A stretch of 64,000 nucleotides of DNA from Lachnospiraceae bacterium UBA7179 (GCA_002491195.1 DKVL01000056.1:31193-95192); one strand, 5' to 3'; shown: positions 7,293 to 17,095, counted from the stretch's first letter. Numbers and translations: made by a program. The notes: generated from the letters alone by a model not told the origin.

Positions 7293-10169
7293 ATGGACAG
7301 AGAACAATTGAAGATGCTTCCCAGGGGAGAAGTGATCAAGATTCGCGGTGCAAACGAACACAATCTGAAAAATATTGATCTGGACATCCCCAGAAATAAA
7401 TTTGTCGTGCTGACAGGATTGTCCGGTTCTGGTAAATCTTCCCTGGCATTTGACACGATCTACGCGGAGGGGCAGCGGCGGTACATGGAATCGCTTTCTT
7501 CGTATGCCAGACAGTTTTTGGGTCAGATGGAAAAGCCGAATGTGGAGCGCATAGAAGGTTTGTCACCTGCAATTTCGATTGATCAGAAGTCCACCAATCG
7601 AAATCCGCGTTCGACCGTTGGTACTGTGACGGAAATCTATGACTATTTCAGGCTGTTGTATGCGCGGATTGGGATCCCGCACTGTCCGAATTGCGGCAGG
7701 GAGATCAGGCGCCAGACGGTCGACCAGATGGTCGATCAGATTATGGAGCTGCCGCAGGGCACAAAGATCCAGCTTCTTGCGCCGGTAGTGCGCGGCAGGA
7801 AGGGTGAGCACGCCAAAGTGCTTGACCGCGCGAAAAAGAGCGGTTATGTGCGCGTGCGCATTGACGGAAATCTGTATGATCTGACCGAGGAGATTAAACT
7901 TGAGAAAAATATCAAGCACAATATTGAGATCATTGTGGACAGGATTGCGGTCAAAGAGGGCGTTGAGCGCAGGCTGACGGATTCGATCGAGAATGTCATG
8001 GCGCTCTCTGACGGGCTGTTGATGGTTGATGTGATCGGTGGCGATATGATGAACTTTTCTGACAGCTTTGCGTGTCCGGACTGCAATGTCAGTATTGATG
8101 AGGTGGAGCCGAGAAGTTTTTCGTTCAACAATCCGTTTGGCGCTTGTCCGGAGTGTTTTGGCCTTGGCTATAAGATGGAGTTTGACATTGATCTGATCAT
8201 ACCGGACAAGAGCCTCAGTATCAATGAGGGAGCAATCACTGTCATGGGATGGCAGTCGTGTGCGGACAAGGGAAGCTTTACGAATGCGATCCTGCAGGCA
8301 TTGTGTAAGGAGTACCATTTTTCTCTTGATACGCCGTTTGAGGAACTAACGGATCCTGTAAAGGATATGCTCATCAATGGGACAAAAGGAAAGGAAGTCC
8401 TTGTACATTACAAGGGACAGCGCGGAGAGGGCACTTATCCGGTGGCGTTTGAGGGATTGCTCAAAAACGTAGAACGAAGATACAAAGAGACTGCATCGGA
8501 AAGCATCAAGCAGGAGTATGAGACGTTTATGCGTATCACACCTTGTAAGGAGTGCGGCGGCAGGCGGCTTAAGAAAAGCTCTCTGGCTGTGACGGTCTGT
8601 GATAAGAATATTTATGAGATCACATCCATGTCGATCACAGATCTCTATCAGTTTCTGGATACAATGGAGCTGACACAACAGCAACAGTTGATTGGCAGAC
8701 GGATCCTGAAAGAGATTCGCGCGCGCGTCGGTTTTCTTGCAAGCGTTGGGTTGGAATATCTGTGTCTGTCAAGAGCGACAGCTACTTTGTCCGGCGGTGA
8801 GGCACAGCGTATCAGGCTGGCAACGCAGATCGGTTCCGGGCTGGTGGGTGTGTGCTATATTCTGGACGAGCCGAGCATAGGATTGCACCAGCGCGACAAT
8901 GATAAGCTGCTGGCGGCTCTGCGCAATCTCCAGGAACTTGGCAATACGCTTCTCGTTGTGGAGCACGATGAGGATACCATGCTGGCGGCGGATCATATCG
9001 TTGATATCGGTCCTGGCGCCGGAGAGCACGGAGGAGAGGTGATCGCGCAGGGAACAGCGCAGGAGATCATGCAGGTGCCGGAATCCATTACGGGACAATA
9101 TCTGAGCGGAAAGATACAGATTCCAGTGCCAGGGAGCAGGAGAAAGCCGGCTGGATGGCTTACGGTCAAAGGGGCAGCGGAGAACAATCTCAAAAATATC
9201 GATGTCAAGTTTCCGCTCGGTGTCTTTACCTGTGTGACAGGTGTGTCAGGTTCCGGCAAATCGTCCCTGGTAAATGAGATTTTATACAAGTATCTGGCAA
9301 AGAAACTGAACAGAGCGCGCACGATACCGGGCAAGTTCAAGAAAATAGAAGGGGTGGAACAGCTTGACAAGGTGATCGCTATCGATCAGTCGCCGATCGG
9401 CAGGACACCGCGGTCCAATCCCGCTACCTATACAGGCGTGTTTGACCAGATCAGGGATCTGTTTGCCTCAACTGTCGACGCGAAGGCAAAAGGATACAGC
9501 AAGGGGCGCTTTAGTTTTAATGTAAAAGGCGGACGGTGCGAGGCTTGCGGCGGCGATGGCATTATTAAGATTGAGATGCATTTTCTGCCGGACGTGTATG
9601 TGCCTTGTGAGGTTTGTCAGGGAAAACGTTATAATAGAGAGACACTTGACGTGAAATATAAAGGAAAGAGCATCTACGATGTGCTGGATATGACGGTAGA
9701 GGAGGCGATGACATTTTTTGATCCGGTTCCTTCTATTAAAAGAAAGATTGAGACGTTGTATGATGTAGGGCTCTCCTATATTAAGCTGGGGCAGCCTTCG
9801 ACAACGCTCTCGGGCGGCGAAGCACAGCGCATCAAGCTTGCGACGGAATTAAGCCGTAGAAGTACGGGCAAGACAATCTATATATTAGACGAGCCGACGA
9901 CAGGGCTTCACTTTGCGGATGTGCACAAGCTGGTTGAGATTCTGCAGCGGCTTGCGGAGGGCGGCAACACAGTGATCGTGATCGAGCATAATCTTGATGT
10001 GATCAAGACAGCGGACTACATCATAGACATCGGACCAGAGGGCGGAGACGGCGGCGGTACGGTGATCGCCGAGGGTACACCGGAGCACATCGCAAAGTGT
10101 CCCAATTCTTACACAGGAATTTATGTAAAGAAAATGCTGGAACGGGCAAAAGGGAAAAACAGTGAATAA
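7293..10169 (+). CDS. uvrA: Excinuclease ABC subunit A
   Basis: UvrA, the damage-recognition ATPase of nucleotide excision repair, 958 residues. Two ABC ATPase modules are visible: Walker [10 protein letters not shown] near residue 42 and GVSGSGKSS near 650, with ABC signatures [14 protein letters not shown] and [14 protein letters not shown]. Zinc-binding cysteine pairs are present ([13 protein letters not shown] with [17 protein letters not shown] with CEVCQGKR). The frame opens with a TTG at 7266, but the ATG at 7293, preceded by AAGGTAAGG, better fits the family's N-terminus ending in [14 protein letters not shown]. It lies about 100 bases after uvrB and probably shares its promoter. Confidence 0.98.
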   Translation: MDREQLKMLPRGEVIKIRGANEHNLKNIDLDIPRNKFVVLTGLSGSGKSSLAFDTIYAEGQRRYMESLSSYARQFLGQMEKPNVERIEGLSPAISIDQKSTNRNPRSTVGTVTEIYDYFRLLYARIGIPHCPNCGREIRRQTVDQMVDQIMELPQGTKIQLLAPVVRGRKGEHAKVLDRAKKSGYVRVRIDGNLYDLTEEIKLEKNIKHNIEIIVDRIAVKEGVERRLTDSIENVMALSDGLLMVDVIGGDMMNFSDSFACPDCNVSIDEVEPRSFSFNNPFGACPECFGLGYKMEFDIDLIIPDKSLSINEGAITVMGWQSCADKGSFTNAILQALCKEYHFSLDTPFEELTDPVKDMLINGTKGKEVLVHYKGQRGEGTYPVAFEGLLKNVERRYKETASESIKQEYETFMRITPCKECGGRRLKKSSLAVTVCDKNIYEITSMSITDLYQFLDTMELTQQQQLIGRRILKEIRARVGFLASVGLEYLCLSRATATLSGGEAQRIRLATQIGSGLVGVCYILDEPSIGLHQRDNDKLLAALRNLQELGNTLLVVEHDEDTMLAADHIVDIGPGAGEHGGEVIAQGTAQEIMQVPESITGQYLSGKIQIPVPGSRRKPAGWLTVKGAAENNLKNIDVKFPLGVFTCVTGVSGSGKSSLVNEILYKYLAKKLNRARTIPGKFKKIEGVEQLDKVIAIDQSPIGRTPRSNPATYTGVFDQIRDLFASTVDAKAKGYSKGRFSFNVKGGRCEACGGDGIIKIEMHFLPDVYVPCEVCQGKRYNRETLDVKYKGKSIYDVLDMTVEEAMTFFDPVPSIKRKIETLYDVGLSYIKLGQPSTTLSGGEAQRIKLATELSRRSTGKTIYILDEPTTGLHFADVHKLVEILQRLAEGGNTVIVIEHNLDVIKTADYIIDIGPEGGDGGGTVIAEGTPEHIAKCPNSYTGIYVKKMLERAKGKNSE

Positions 10170-10206
10170 AAAAAGTAAAAATACACAAACAATTATATAA
10201 AAAAAC

Positions 10207-10235
10207 TGTAAATTCGGGTTACGGTATGGTACAAT
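10207..10235 (+). promoter_or_regulatory. Possible promoter for the chemoreceptor gene
   Basis: An extended -10 TGGTACAAT (TACAAT at 10230-10235) with a weak -35 TGTAAA 17 bases upstream. No sigma-D (flagellar) motif was seen here. Confidence 0.45.
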
Positions 10236-10335
10236 ATTGCGTGAAAGCTGTGCGAAAATGAGTGGCTTGATGCGGCTTATGAAAGGAAACAGCTATATTG
10301 CAGAAGTGAATACACATAAGAAAGGATGATTTAAA

Positions 10336-12066
10336 TTGAGAAAGCATATTAGTACCAAAGTATATTCGATGCTCGCAGTTTTGCTGGTTATTTTTCTGGT
10401 GAATGCGTTTTTTTCTTCAAGGGGAATACTGGATGCCAGAAAGGCAGTTCAATTGATCTCAGATACCTATATGCAGCTGCTTGTGCAGAATGAGGTGGTC
10501 ACGAGGAATGTGACGGAGAGCAGACTCTATGGGAATTTGATTGTGCTGACGCCGGATGAGCAGACGGCGTCAGGGATCGCAGGCAATGTCCCTTCTGTAT
10601 TAGAAGCGATCGATGCGGCCTTTGCAACGATGGAGGAGTTGTGTGCGGGGGCGGATAATTCGGAATTGACACAGTTATTGCAGGAATATAAGAACCAGTA
10701 TGAGCCGCTCAGGGAAACGATTACGCAGATCGCTGACCTTTACAAGGCGGGGGATAAGGCGGGTGCTGCGGCTATGAATGCTCAGATGCGCGAGATTGTC
10801 ACGACGATGCAAGAGAAGCAGACAGCGTTTGCAGACACGTTGAATCTTTCGGCTGAGACATTAGTGGATCAACGTATACAGGCGGCGACGGCTCTGTACA
10901 CGATCTCTGTTGTGATTGGTGTGATTTTTGTTGCAGTGGCAGTGTTGACGATCCTTATTGTCAGCCTGACGATCGTAAAGCCAGCAAAGGATGCCGCAGT
11001 TCAATTGAATAAACTGATCACTGATATTCAAAATGGCAGCGGTGACCTGACACAGAGAATGCAGGTGAGATCACATGACGAGGTTGGGCAGCTGGTAAAC
11101 GGAGTGAATAATTTTATTGATCAGCTCCAATCGATTATGAAGAAGATTCAGACCAGTTCTATTGATATGGATGAGCACGTTGAGGACATCAATACGAATA
11201 TCAAAAAGTCCGAGTCAAGTGCCGGAGATGTGTCAGCGACTATGGAACAGATGTCAGCGAGCATGGAGGAAATCTCGGCAACACTTGACCAGATCACGCA
11301 AGGGTCGCAGAATGTCCTGGGACTTGCGAAAGACATGCGTGGCAAGGCGGAGGATGGAAGCATAAATGTCAGCGGCATCAGGACGAAGGCACAGAATTTC
11401 CGCTCTGAGGCAGTGGACAGCAAGAACAATACGATTGAAATGATGAACTCTAACAGGGAGCTTTTGGAGGCGGCAATCGAGAACAGCCGCAGTGTGGAGA
11501 AGATCAATAGTCTGACAAGCGAGATCTTGAGTATTTCCAGCCAGACGAATCTATTGGCATTGAATGCCTCAATTGAAGCGGCGCGTGCAGGCGAAGCAGG
11601 AAAAGGGTTTGCCGTTGTTGCAGATGAGATCCGTGTGCTGGCAGATAACAGCCGTGATACCGCAAATAATATCCAGAATATCAGTGTGGCAGTGACGCAG
11701 GCGGTAGGCGAGCTGGCAAAGAATGCCAACGAGATGTTGAATTTTATTGATTCGACAGTGCTTGTTGACTATGACAAGTTTGTAGGGATCGCGAACGAAT
11801 ATCATGATGATGCGGACAGTATGGATAATATGCTGGGCGGATTCAATGACAGCTCTAAGGAATTGGAGGCAACGATCTCGCAGATGACAGAGGGGATCGA
11901 CGGTATCAATACAGCAGTGGACGAGAATGCGCAAGGCGTTACCATTGTTGCAGACAATACTTCACAGCTTGTGGAACTGCTGGCAGGTATCAGAGGACTG
12001 GCGGAGAATAACAAAAAGATCTCGGACGAACTGAAAATGGAGGTGCAGCAGTTTAAAAATTTATAG
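10336..12066 (+). CDS. Methyl-accepting chemotaxis protein
   Basis: A 576-residue transmembrane chemoreceptor that would sense a ligand outside the cell and control CheA. It has a membrane segment near residues 9-29, a periplasmic-type helical sensor of about 155 residues (four-helix-bundle MCP class), a second membrane segment near 187-213, a HAMP domain, and a long coiled-coil signalling domain. The signalling hairpin tip [20 protein letters not shown] begins near residue 401, followed by [15 protein letters not shown]. The start is a TTG with AAAGGATGA before it. A terminator follows closely, so it is probably monocistronic. The ligand cannot be told from sequence. Confidence 0.95.
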   Translation: MRKHISTKVYSMLAVLLVIFLVNAFFSSRGILDARKAVQLISDTYMQLLVQNEVVTRNVTESRLYGNLIVLTPDEQTASGIAGNVPSVLEAIDAAFATMEELCAGADNSELTQLLQEYKNQYEPLRETITQIADLYKAGDKAGAAAMNAQMREIVTTMQEKQTAFADTLNLSAETLVDQRIQAATALYTISVVIGVIFVAVAVLTILIVSLTIVKPAKDAAVQLNKLITDIQNGSGDLTQRMQVRSHDEVGQLVNGVNNFIDQLQSIMKKIQTSSIDMDEHVEDINTNIKKSESSAGDVSATMEQMSASMEEISATLDQITQGSQNVLGLAKDMRGKAEDGSINVSGIRTKAQNFRSEAVDSKNNTIEMMNSNRELLEAAIENSRSVEKINSLTSEILSISSQTNLLALNASIEAARAGEAGKGFAVVADEIRVLADNSRDTANNIQNISVAVTQAVGELAKNANEMLNFIDSTVLVDYDKFVGIANEYHDDADSMDNMLGGFNDSSKELEATISQMTEGIDGINTAVDENAQGVTIVADNTSQLVELLAGIRGLAENNKKISDELKMEVQQFKNL

Positions 12067-12081
12067 CAAGGTATAGAAAAG

Positions 12082-12112
12082 CTTCCTGTTTGGACAGAAC
12101 AGGGAGTTTTTT
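12082..12112 (+). terminator. Rho-independent terminator after the chemoreceptor
   Basis: CTTCCTGTT pairs with AACAGGGAG (one G-T wobble) across a seven-base loop, followed by TTTTTT, 15 bases after the stop codon. Confidence 0.88.
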
Positions 12113-12248
12113 GAATAGAGGGAAAAGAATGAAAGATACAACAAACAGAACTATTTATGCGGGAGGCAATGATGAGTGAACTGGGAGGACGGCGGATCAA
12201 TTTAAGCAGCTGCTGAATAAAAGATTTCCGAAATTCAGTGTCTTAGGT

Positions 12249-12276
12249 TTGACATTTTGCTAATTTGTGATAGAAT
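12249..12276 (+). promoter_or_regulatory. Sigma-A promoter for the LytM-like/bactofilin pair
   Basis: Perfect -35 TTGACA (12249-12254), 16-base spacer, -10 TAGAAT (12271-12276), about 58 bases before the LytM-like start. Confidence 0.8.
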
Positions 12277-12333
12277 TGTAACATAGTTGTAATAGTTCAG
12301 GAAAGTCATGATTACTGCAGAATGGAGATTGTT

Positions 12334-13074
12334 ATGAAACAGCAAAAACATAAGCGTAAGGAATCTTTTTCACTTCTCCTTGTCTCCAACACTGGAAAAG
12401 ATACCAGGCATTTTTTTCTCTCACTTAAGACTCTGCGGCTGATTATTGTGCTGATGTTGCTGATCTGCGTCACGTTTGTATGGACGATCTATCGTTCCAG
12501 TGTGCATTACAGGAGCGAGTCTGAGCTTCGCAGGAAGCTGACATCGAGTGAACAGCAAGTGAAACAGCTAGAAAGTGAAAAGGAGACTTTAAATGCACAA
12601 AATGTTGCTCTCACAGAAGAAAATGAGTTGTACAAACAGGCTGAGAGCATGCGGGCGCAGATGGCGGAAACAGAAGAAAGCACAAAGGAGGAGACAGCTA
12701 AGGATACGACGATTCCGAGCCAGTATCCCTGTACCGCAGGGGGGCTGCTGAAGGAGTCGTATTCGGAGGAACATCCATATATTTCAATCAGTGCACAACA
12801 GGAGGACTGTATTACCGCAGCGGGAGACGGGACTGTCACTTCTGTCGATTCTGATGATACATATCCGATTATTATTGAAGTCGATCACGGGAATGGCTAC
12901 AAATCGCGTTATATGTGCCAGCAGGAGGCAAATGTGCAGGTGACAGCAGGACAGCAGGTCCAGAGCCGGGATACACTGATTGTTATTAATGGAAATGATA
13001 CACAGTTCGACTATCAGGTTATATATGGGGAGCAGGTGATCGATCCGCTGCTTGTATTGGAAGCCAAAGGATAA
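12334..13074 (+). CDS. Membrane-anchored LytM/M23-like protein, catalytically degenerate
   Basis: A 246-residue bitopic protein: basic N-terminus, one membrane segment (residues about 32-52), a coiled coil (SSEQQVKQLESEKETLNAQN), an acidic linker and a C-terminal LytM/M23 fold. The fold is recognisable from GDGTVTSVDSDD, VDHGNGYKSRYM and VIDPLL. The zinc-binding residues are lost: the family's HxH region reads QFDYQV and the MH of the active site reads MC. Such degenerate LytM proteins usually regulate or scaffold other cell-wall hydrolases. The start at 12334 is chosen because GGAG six bases upstream is the only good ribosome binding site. A bactofilin gene follows after 26 bases. Confidence 0.8.
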   Translation: MKQQKHKRKESFSLLLVSNTGKDTRHFFLSLKTLRLIIVLMLLICVTFVWTIYRSSVHYRSESELRRKLTSSEQQVKQLESEKETLNAQNVALTEENELYKQAESMRAQMAETEESTKEETAKDTTIPSQYPCTAGGLLKESYSEEHPYISISAQQEDCITAAGDGTVTSVDSDDTYPIIIEVDHGNGYKSRYMCQQEANVQVTAGQQVQSRDTLIVINGNDTQFDYQVIYGEQVIDPLLVLEAKG

Positions 13075-13100
13075 AGAGTAATATAAAACAGGAGGATATC

Positions 13101-13499
13101 ATGTTGGGAAAAAGCAAAAATTCTGCATATGGGGATGAAGGACGGGAGAAGGTCAATACACTGATTGGAAAGGAGACCACTTTTGATGGCGATCTGACTT
13201 CGGCAGAAACGCTTCGGATCGATGGCGTGATCAACGGAAACTGTACCTGTGAGAAGAAACTGATTCTCAGTGCGGATGGTCAGGTGAAGGGAAACATTAC
13301 AGCACAGAGTGTTATTATCTCAGGAAGAGTGGATGGAGATATCGTTGTTCAGGGAAAACTGGAGCTGTTGTCCACGGGCAAGATTGCCGGAAATATCACG
13401 GCGGGTTCGCTTGTGATCGACGAGGGAGCTGCGTTTGACGGAAGGTGTACGATGGCATCGCAGTCATCAGCAAGCCTGTTTTCCGATCCGGAATCATAA
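13101..13499 (+). CDS. Bactofilin (polymer-forming cytoskeletal protein)
   Basis: A 132-residue bactofilin. Bactofilins form nucleotide-independent filaments at the membrane and position cell-wall enzymes. The core is the typical right-handed beta-helix repeat, visible as DGVINGNCTCEKKL, ADGQVKGNITAQSVIISGRV and TGKIAGNITAGSLVIDEGA, with short flexible ends. Pairing with an M23/LytM protein is a conserved theme in bacteria such as Helicobacter and Caulobacter, where the two act together in cell shape. Good ribosome binding site AGGAGGATATC before the ATG. An unusual hairpin array follows. Confidence 0.92.
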   Translation: MLGKSKNSAYGDEGREKVNTLIGKETTFDGDLTSAETLRIDGVINGNCTCEKKLILSADGQVKGNITAQSVIISGRVDGDIVVQGKLELLSTGKIAGNITAGSLVIDEGAAFDGRCTMASQSSASLFSDPES

Positions 13500-13505
13500 T
13501 ATAAC

Positions 13506-13593
13506 TTATCAGAAGTGCCCTTTACTTCTGATAAAAGGCGCGCCCTTTGCGCCGTGCATCTGATTATAAGAAGCTGTCCTTGCTTCTTATAAT
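13506..13593 (+). ncRNA. Array of three hairpins with near-identical 7-base loops
   Basis: Three perfect stems follow in a row: an 11-bp stem (13506-13516 with 13524-13534), a 5-bp GGCGC/GCGCC stem (13537-13541 with 13549-13553), and a 12-bp stem (13563-13574 with 13582-13593). Loops are GCCCTTT, GCCCTTT and TGTCCTT. Stems one and three are related (TTATCAGAAGT versus TTATAAGAAGC), and their differences are matched on the opposite arm, which supports selection for RNA structure. None has a T-tract, but a fourth hairpin is a terminator. This could be a 3' UTR element of the bactofilin mRNA or a small RNA released from it. It is not a family I recognise. Confidence 0.6.
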
Positions 13594-13608
13594 ATTGTGT
13601 TTTACAGA

Positions 13609-13645
13609 CTGCCACAAATTGATATTGATTTGTGGCAGTTTTTTT
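13609..13645 (+). terminator. Strong rho-independent terminator
   Basis: CTGCCACAAAT pairs perfectly with ATTTGTGGCAG around an eight-base loop and is followed by seven T residues. It ends the LytM-bactofilin transcript and the hairpin array. Confidence 0.93.
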
Positions 13646-13712
13646 GGATAAAACTCTTTACAAAACAATTGTCAGATAATATAATGAATTTACATAATAT
13701 TTTGAAAATAAC

Positions 13713-13740
13713 TAAAGTATTGTGAAAAAACGACCGATAT
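13713..13740 (+). promoter_or_regulatory. Sigma-D (FliA)-type flagellar promoter candidate upstream of mbl
   Basis: TAAA (13713-13716), a 16-base spacer and ACCGATAT (13733-13740) match the motility sigma factor consensus TAAA-N15-GCCGATAT closely. It would place mbl and the rod genes under motility control. It lies about 245 bases before the mbl start, so a second promoter nearer the gene probably contributes too. Confidence 0.6.
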
Positions 13741-13815
13741 AGTTATTGTAAACCGATTTTGCGGCACGATTTCAGGTTACAAAATTTTTTATTGTAAAAA
13801 AAGTATGAAAACCCT

Positions 13816-13843
13816 TTGAAAAATGGTTAAATTAGGTTATAAT
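13816..13843 (+). promoter_or_regulatory. Sigma-A promoter for the mbl-flagellar rod operon
   Basis: TTGAAA (13816-13821), 16-base spacer, perfect TATAAT (13838-13843). The region 13646-13984 holds this and the sigma-D candidate and no gene. Confidence 0.75.
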
Positions 13844-13984
13844 GGCTAAGTTACAGTATATCTTCATAGATATAACCGTAATGGGAATACTAAGTGATCA
13901 GAAGATTACGCCACAAGGCTAATGATAAAGGACTTGATTTTACCAATTTGGACAAATTTGAATCAAAGAAAGGGGCATACAGCC

Positions 13985-14977
13985 ATGCAATACACAGATA
14001 TTGGAATCGATCTTGGAACCGCGAGTATATTAGTTTACATCAGAGGGAAAGGCGTTGTGCTGAAAGAGCCTTCTGTTGTTGCTTTTGACAGGGATACACA
14101 GAAAATAAAAGCGATCGGAGAGGACGCCAGACTAATGCTCGGCAGAACGCCGGGAAATATCGTGGCAGTCAGACCACTCCGACAGGGTGTTATTTCTGAT
14201 TATAAAGTGACAGAGCAGATGATGAAGCACTTTATCCAGAAAGCGCTGGGCAGGAAGACGTTCCGAAAGCCGATCATCGCCGTCTGCGTGCCGAGCGGCG
14301 TCACAGAGGTGGAGAAGAAGGCGGTTGAGGATGCTACGTACCAGGCGGGCGCAAGGGATGTCAAGATCATCGAGGAACCGATCGCTGCAGCAATCGGTGC
14401 AGGCATTGATATCTCGAAGCCGTGTGGGAATATGATTGTGGATATCGGAGGCGGTACTTCTGATATCGCAGTAATTTCGCTTGGCGGTACGGTGGTCAGT
14501 GCGTCAATTAAGGTCGCAGGCGATGACTTCGACGAAGCCATTGTCAGATATATGAGAAAAAAACACAATCTTTTGATTGGTGAGAGAACGGCAGAGGACA
14601 TTAAAATTAAAATTGGTTCGGCATTTAAGAGACCAGAGGTTGATTACCTGGATGTGAGAGGGCGGAATCTTGTCACAGGTCTTCCGAAGACGATCAGAGT
14701 TTCCTCAGAGGAGACGGAGGAGGCGCTTCGCGAGACAACCTCTCAGATCATTGACACGATTCACAGCGTGCTGGAGAAAACTCCGCCGGAACTGGCGGCG
14801 GATATCGCTGACAGGGGGATTGTTCTCACTGGAGGAGGCAGCCTGCTCTGCGGGCTGGAGGATCTGATCGAGTCGCGGACAGGCATCAATACGATGACTG
14901 CGGAGGATCCCATGACAGCAGTTGCCATAGGCACGGGCAAGTATGTGGAGTTTCTGGCGGGCGGCAGGGACGAGTGA
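13985..14977 (+). CDS. mbl: MreB/Mbl family actin-like cell shape protein
   Basis: A 330-residue bacterial actin that would polymerise under the membrane and guide lateral wall synthesis. The nucleotide-binding motifs are intact: DIGIDLGTASILVY at the N-terminus, VDIGGGTSDIAVISLGG in the middle and VLTGGGSLLCGLEDLI near the end. The frame extends to 13922, but the ATG at 13985 begins the actin fold directly and is preceded by GAAAGGGG. I call it Mbl rather than MreB because mreC and mreD do not follow. Instead two flagellar rod genes follow, the same order as mbl-flhO-flhP in Bacillus subtilis. Confidence 0.92.
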   Translation: MQYTDIGIDLGTASILVYIRGKGVVLKEPSVVAFDRDTQKIKAIGEDARLMLGRTPGNIVAVRPLRQGVISDYKVTEQMMKHFIQKALGRKTFRKPIIAVCVPSGVTEVEKKAVEDATYQAGARDVKIIEEPIAAAIGAGIDISKPCGNMIVDIGGGTSDIAVISLGGTVVSASIKVAGDDFDEAIVRYMRKKHNLLIGERTAEDIKIKIGSAFKRPEVDYLDVRGRNLVTGLPKTIRVSSEETEEALRETTSQIIDTIHSVLEKTPPELAADIADRGIVLTGGGSLLCGLEDLIESRTGINTMTAEDPMTAVAIGTGKYVEFLAGGRDE

Positions 14978-15047
14978 TCGACAGAGTTTCTCCTGACAGT
15001 GCAGAACGGATATTATGTCGAAGCAAGTAATTGATTAGGAGGAGTTT

Positions 15048-15824
15048 ATGCTTAGAGGTCTATATACTTCATACACTGGTATGTTGAATGAACAGTACAG
15101 AATGGATATCATGTCGAACAATCTGGCAAACGCAGATACGACAGGGTTTAAGAAAGAAGGTTCTACAAGTCAGGCCTATGCAGAGGTGATGGCAGTGAAG
15201 ATCAAGGACTGGACAGAGCGGCCAAACACACCGAAACGTCTTGGAAATATGAGTTTGGGTGTAAAGATTGGGGAGACATACACAGATTTTTCACAGGGTT
15301 CACTCAGGGATACGGGGAATACGTATGATATTGCACTTGGCGGAAAAGGCTTTTTCAATATTGAATTTACCAGCAAATCTGGAGAGACCTCTACAAAATA
15401 TACAAGAGACGGTGGGTTTACCATTACAAAGGACGGTTATCTGGTAACGAAGGATGGCGATTATGTTCTGGGTGAGAATGGCAGGATCCAGCTCTCGACA
15501 ACAGCAGGCAGCACAGTGTTTGACAGAAATGGGGACATTTACCAGGATGACAGACTTGTGGCGAGCCTCAAAATATCGGATTTTGAAGATACCAATTATC
15601 TGACACATTACGGTGAGACGATGTGGGATGCCAAGGAAGGTGCAGTAGAAATAGACGCGGAGGATCCTGAGGTTCATCAGGGATATCTCGAGATGTCAAA
15701 TGCAAATGTTGTCAAGGAAATGGTAAATATGATAACAATTTCGAGGCAGTATGAGTCAAACCAGAAGATGCTGACTACTTTTGATGATACGCTTGAAAAA
15801 ACAATGTCATTAAGTAAAGTATAA
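15048..15824 (+). CDS. Flagellar hook-basal body protein (FlgF/FlhO type)
   Basis: A 258-residue rod protein exported by the flagellar type III system. The N-terminal motif LRGLYTSYTGMLNEQYRMD followed by MSNNLANADTTGFKK is the flagellar basal-body rod signature. The C-terminus has the matching GYLEMSNANVVKEMVNMITI and a terminal coiled-coil helix. There are two very similar rod-type genes in tandem. The first corresponds to FlhO/FlgF by position after mbl, the second to FlgG. Which is proximal and which distal rod cannot be proven here. Strong TTAGGAGGAG ribosome binding site. Confidence 0.9.
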   Translation: MLRGLYTSYTGMLNEQYRMDIMSNNLANADTTGFKKEGSTSQAYAEVMAVKIKDWTERPNTPKRLGNMSLGVKIGETYTDFSQGSLRDTGNTYDIALGGKGFFNIEFTSKSGETSTKYTRDGGFTITKDGYLVTKDGDYVLGENGRIQLSTTAGSTVFDRNGDIYQDDRLVASLKISDFEDTNYLTHYGETMWDAKEGAVEIDAEDPEVHQGYLEMSNANVVKEMVNMITISRQYESNQKMLTTFDDTLEKTMSLSKV

Positions 15825-15861
15825 GACATCATAGGATGATTGATCACAGGAGGGAAGATAA

Positions 15862-16683
15862 ATGGTACGGTCATTATGGACAGGCGCGACAGGTATGATC
15901 GCGCAGCAGTTAAACGTAGATAATATTGCCAATAATCTCGCAAATGTAAACACGACAGGTTTTAAGTCAGAGGTTATGGAGTTTAAATCATTGCTATATC
16001 AAACGATACAGACAAGAACCACGACTGCAAACGGCGAGAACAAACCAATCGGTGCAGAGGTAGGTCTGGGTGTCAGAAATTCTTCTATTACATCTGTTTT
16101 TACGGATGGAAATCTGTTAGAGACACCGGGCGAATCCAATTTTGCACTGAACGGGCGCGGTTTCTTTGGAGTGCGGGGCGCGGACGGAAATACATACTAT
16201 ACACGGAATGGTAATTTTGTGTTTGCTGTCGGACCAGAAGGCATTACTCTGGAGACGTCAGATGGACTTCCAGTATTGAACTCCGAGGGCGAGCCGATCA
16301 TTCTTGAGGACGATGATATTGTGACCAGCAAGATTACAGTCGGCCAGAAAGATGGAATGCTCTATTATCCGAACGAAAGAGGAATCCCGGAGAGTCTGGA
16401 TGTTCAGATTGGTCTCTGGCAGTTCAATAATCCGGCAGGTCTGAATAAGGAAGGCGACAGTTTGTTCTCGGAGACCTCAGCGAGTGGTGAGGCAATGAAT
16501 GAGGCTGACAATGATAATCTGCCCAAGACAAAAATAATTCAGGGATACCTGGAGGGATCTAATGTGCAGATTGCTGATGAGATGGTCAATCTGATTGTGG
16601 CACAGAGGGCTTATGAAATGAATTCCAAAGTGATCACTACTTCGGATGAGATGCTTCAACAGGCCAATCAGTTAAAACGCTAA
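15862..16683 (+). CDS. flgG: Flagellar basal-body rod protein (FlgG/FlhP type)
   Basis: A 273-residue rod protein. It has the N-terminal signature SLWTGATGMIAQQLNVDNIA with NNLANVNTTGFKSE and the C-terminal GYLEGSNVQIADEMVNLIVA followed by QRAYEMNSKV, which is the classical distal-rod FlgG ending. The central GRGFFGV and YYTRNGNF segments are typical. It would form the distal rod crossing the wall. It sits 37 bases after the first rod gene with AGGAGGG before the ATG. Confidence 0.93.
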   Translation: MVRSLWTGATGMIAQQLNVDNIANNLANVNTTGFKSEVMEFKSLLYQTIQTRTTTANGENKPIGAEVGLGVRNSSITSVFTDGNLLETPGESNFALNGRGFFGVRGADGNTYYTRNGNFVFAVGPEGITLETSDGLPVLNSEGEPIILEDDDIVTSKITVGQKDGMLYYPNERGIPESLDVQIGLWQFNNPAGLNKEGDSLFSETSASGEAMNEADNDNLPKTKIIQGYLEGSNVQIADEMVNLIVAQRAYEMNSKVITTSDEMLQQANQLKR

Positions 16684-16699
16684 TAGGAGGCAGTGAAGT

Positions 16700-17089
16700 A
16701 TGGAGATCGGTGGGATGAGTTCCGCATATGCGGATTATATGACAAGTCAGGCTTCGAATAATAAGGCGGAGACCCTGCAGAACAAACTGGCAAACGGCAG
16801 TGCAGCGACAGACGAAGATGAGCTCAAAGAGGCGTGTAAAGAGTTTGAATCCTATTTTGTGGAACAGGTCTTTAATGCGATGATGGAGACGACAAAAGTC
16901 TTCTCAGACGACAAAGAAGACGGATATGCGACAAAGATGGTAGATTATTTTAAGGACTTTGCAGTTCAGGAACTGTGTGACAATGTGACGGATGGTGATG
17001 GACTGGGACTGGCAAATATCTTGTATGAGCAGATGAAACGTAATTATGGCATTGGAGTAGTGCAGCCAGAGCAACTTTCAGAGGATTGA
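16700..17089 (+). CDS. flgJ: Rod-binding protein, FlgJ N-terminal domain type
   Basis: A 129-residue protein equal to the rod-binding domain of FlgJ. The family core is visible in LKEACKEFESYFVEQVFNAM and the tail with YATKMVDYFKDFAVQEL and GLGLANILYEQM. It lacks the muramidase domain found in FlgJ of Gammaproteobacteria, as is normal in Clostridia. It acts as a rod cap or scaffold during rod assembly. It closes the mbl-rod operon and is followed at once by a terminator. Confidence 0.88.
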   Translation: MEIGGMSSAYADYMTSQASNNKAETLQNKLANGSAATDEDELKEACKEFESYFVEQVFNAMMETTKVFSDDKEDGYATKMVDYFKDFAVQELCDNVTDGDGLGLANILYEQMKRNYGIGVVQPEQLSED

Positions 17090-17095
17090 AAACAG

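Noticed and set aside
7563..8318. Long open frame on the minus strand inside uvrA
   Set aside because: It is the antisense shadow of a well-conserved gene, with no ribosome binding site or recognisable domain. The same applies to long antisense frames at 47377-48129 and 44963-45715.
12129..12229. Small peptide genes between the chemoreceptor and the LytM-like gene
   Set aside because: Two frames of about 15 codons exist, one following AGAGGGAAAAG, but they lie after a terminator and before the promoter, with no conservation evidence.
13506..13593. CRISPR-like repeat array
   Set aside because: The units are palindromes of different stem length with shared loops, there are no spacers of constant length and no cas genes.
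15012..15024. Spo0A box (TGTCGAA) upstream of the first rod gene
   Set aside because: A seven-base match is expected several times by chance in 64 kb on two strands, and another occurs inside recD2. No clustering was seen near the Spo0A-like gene.
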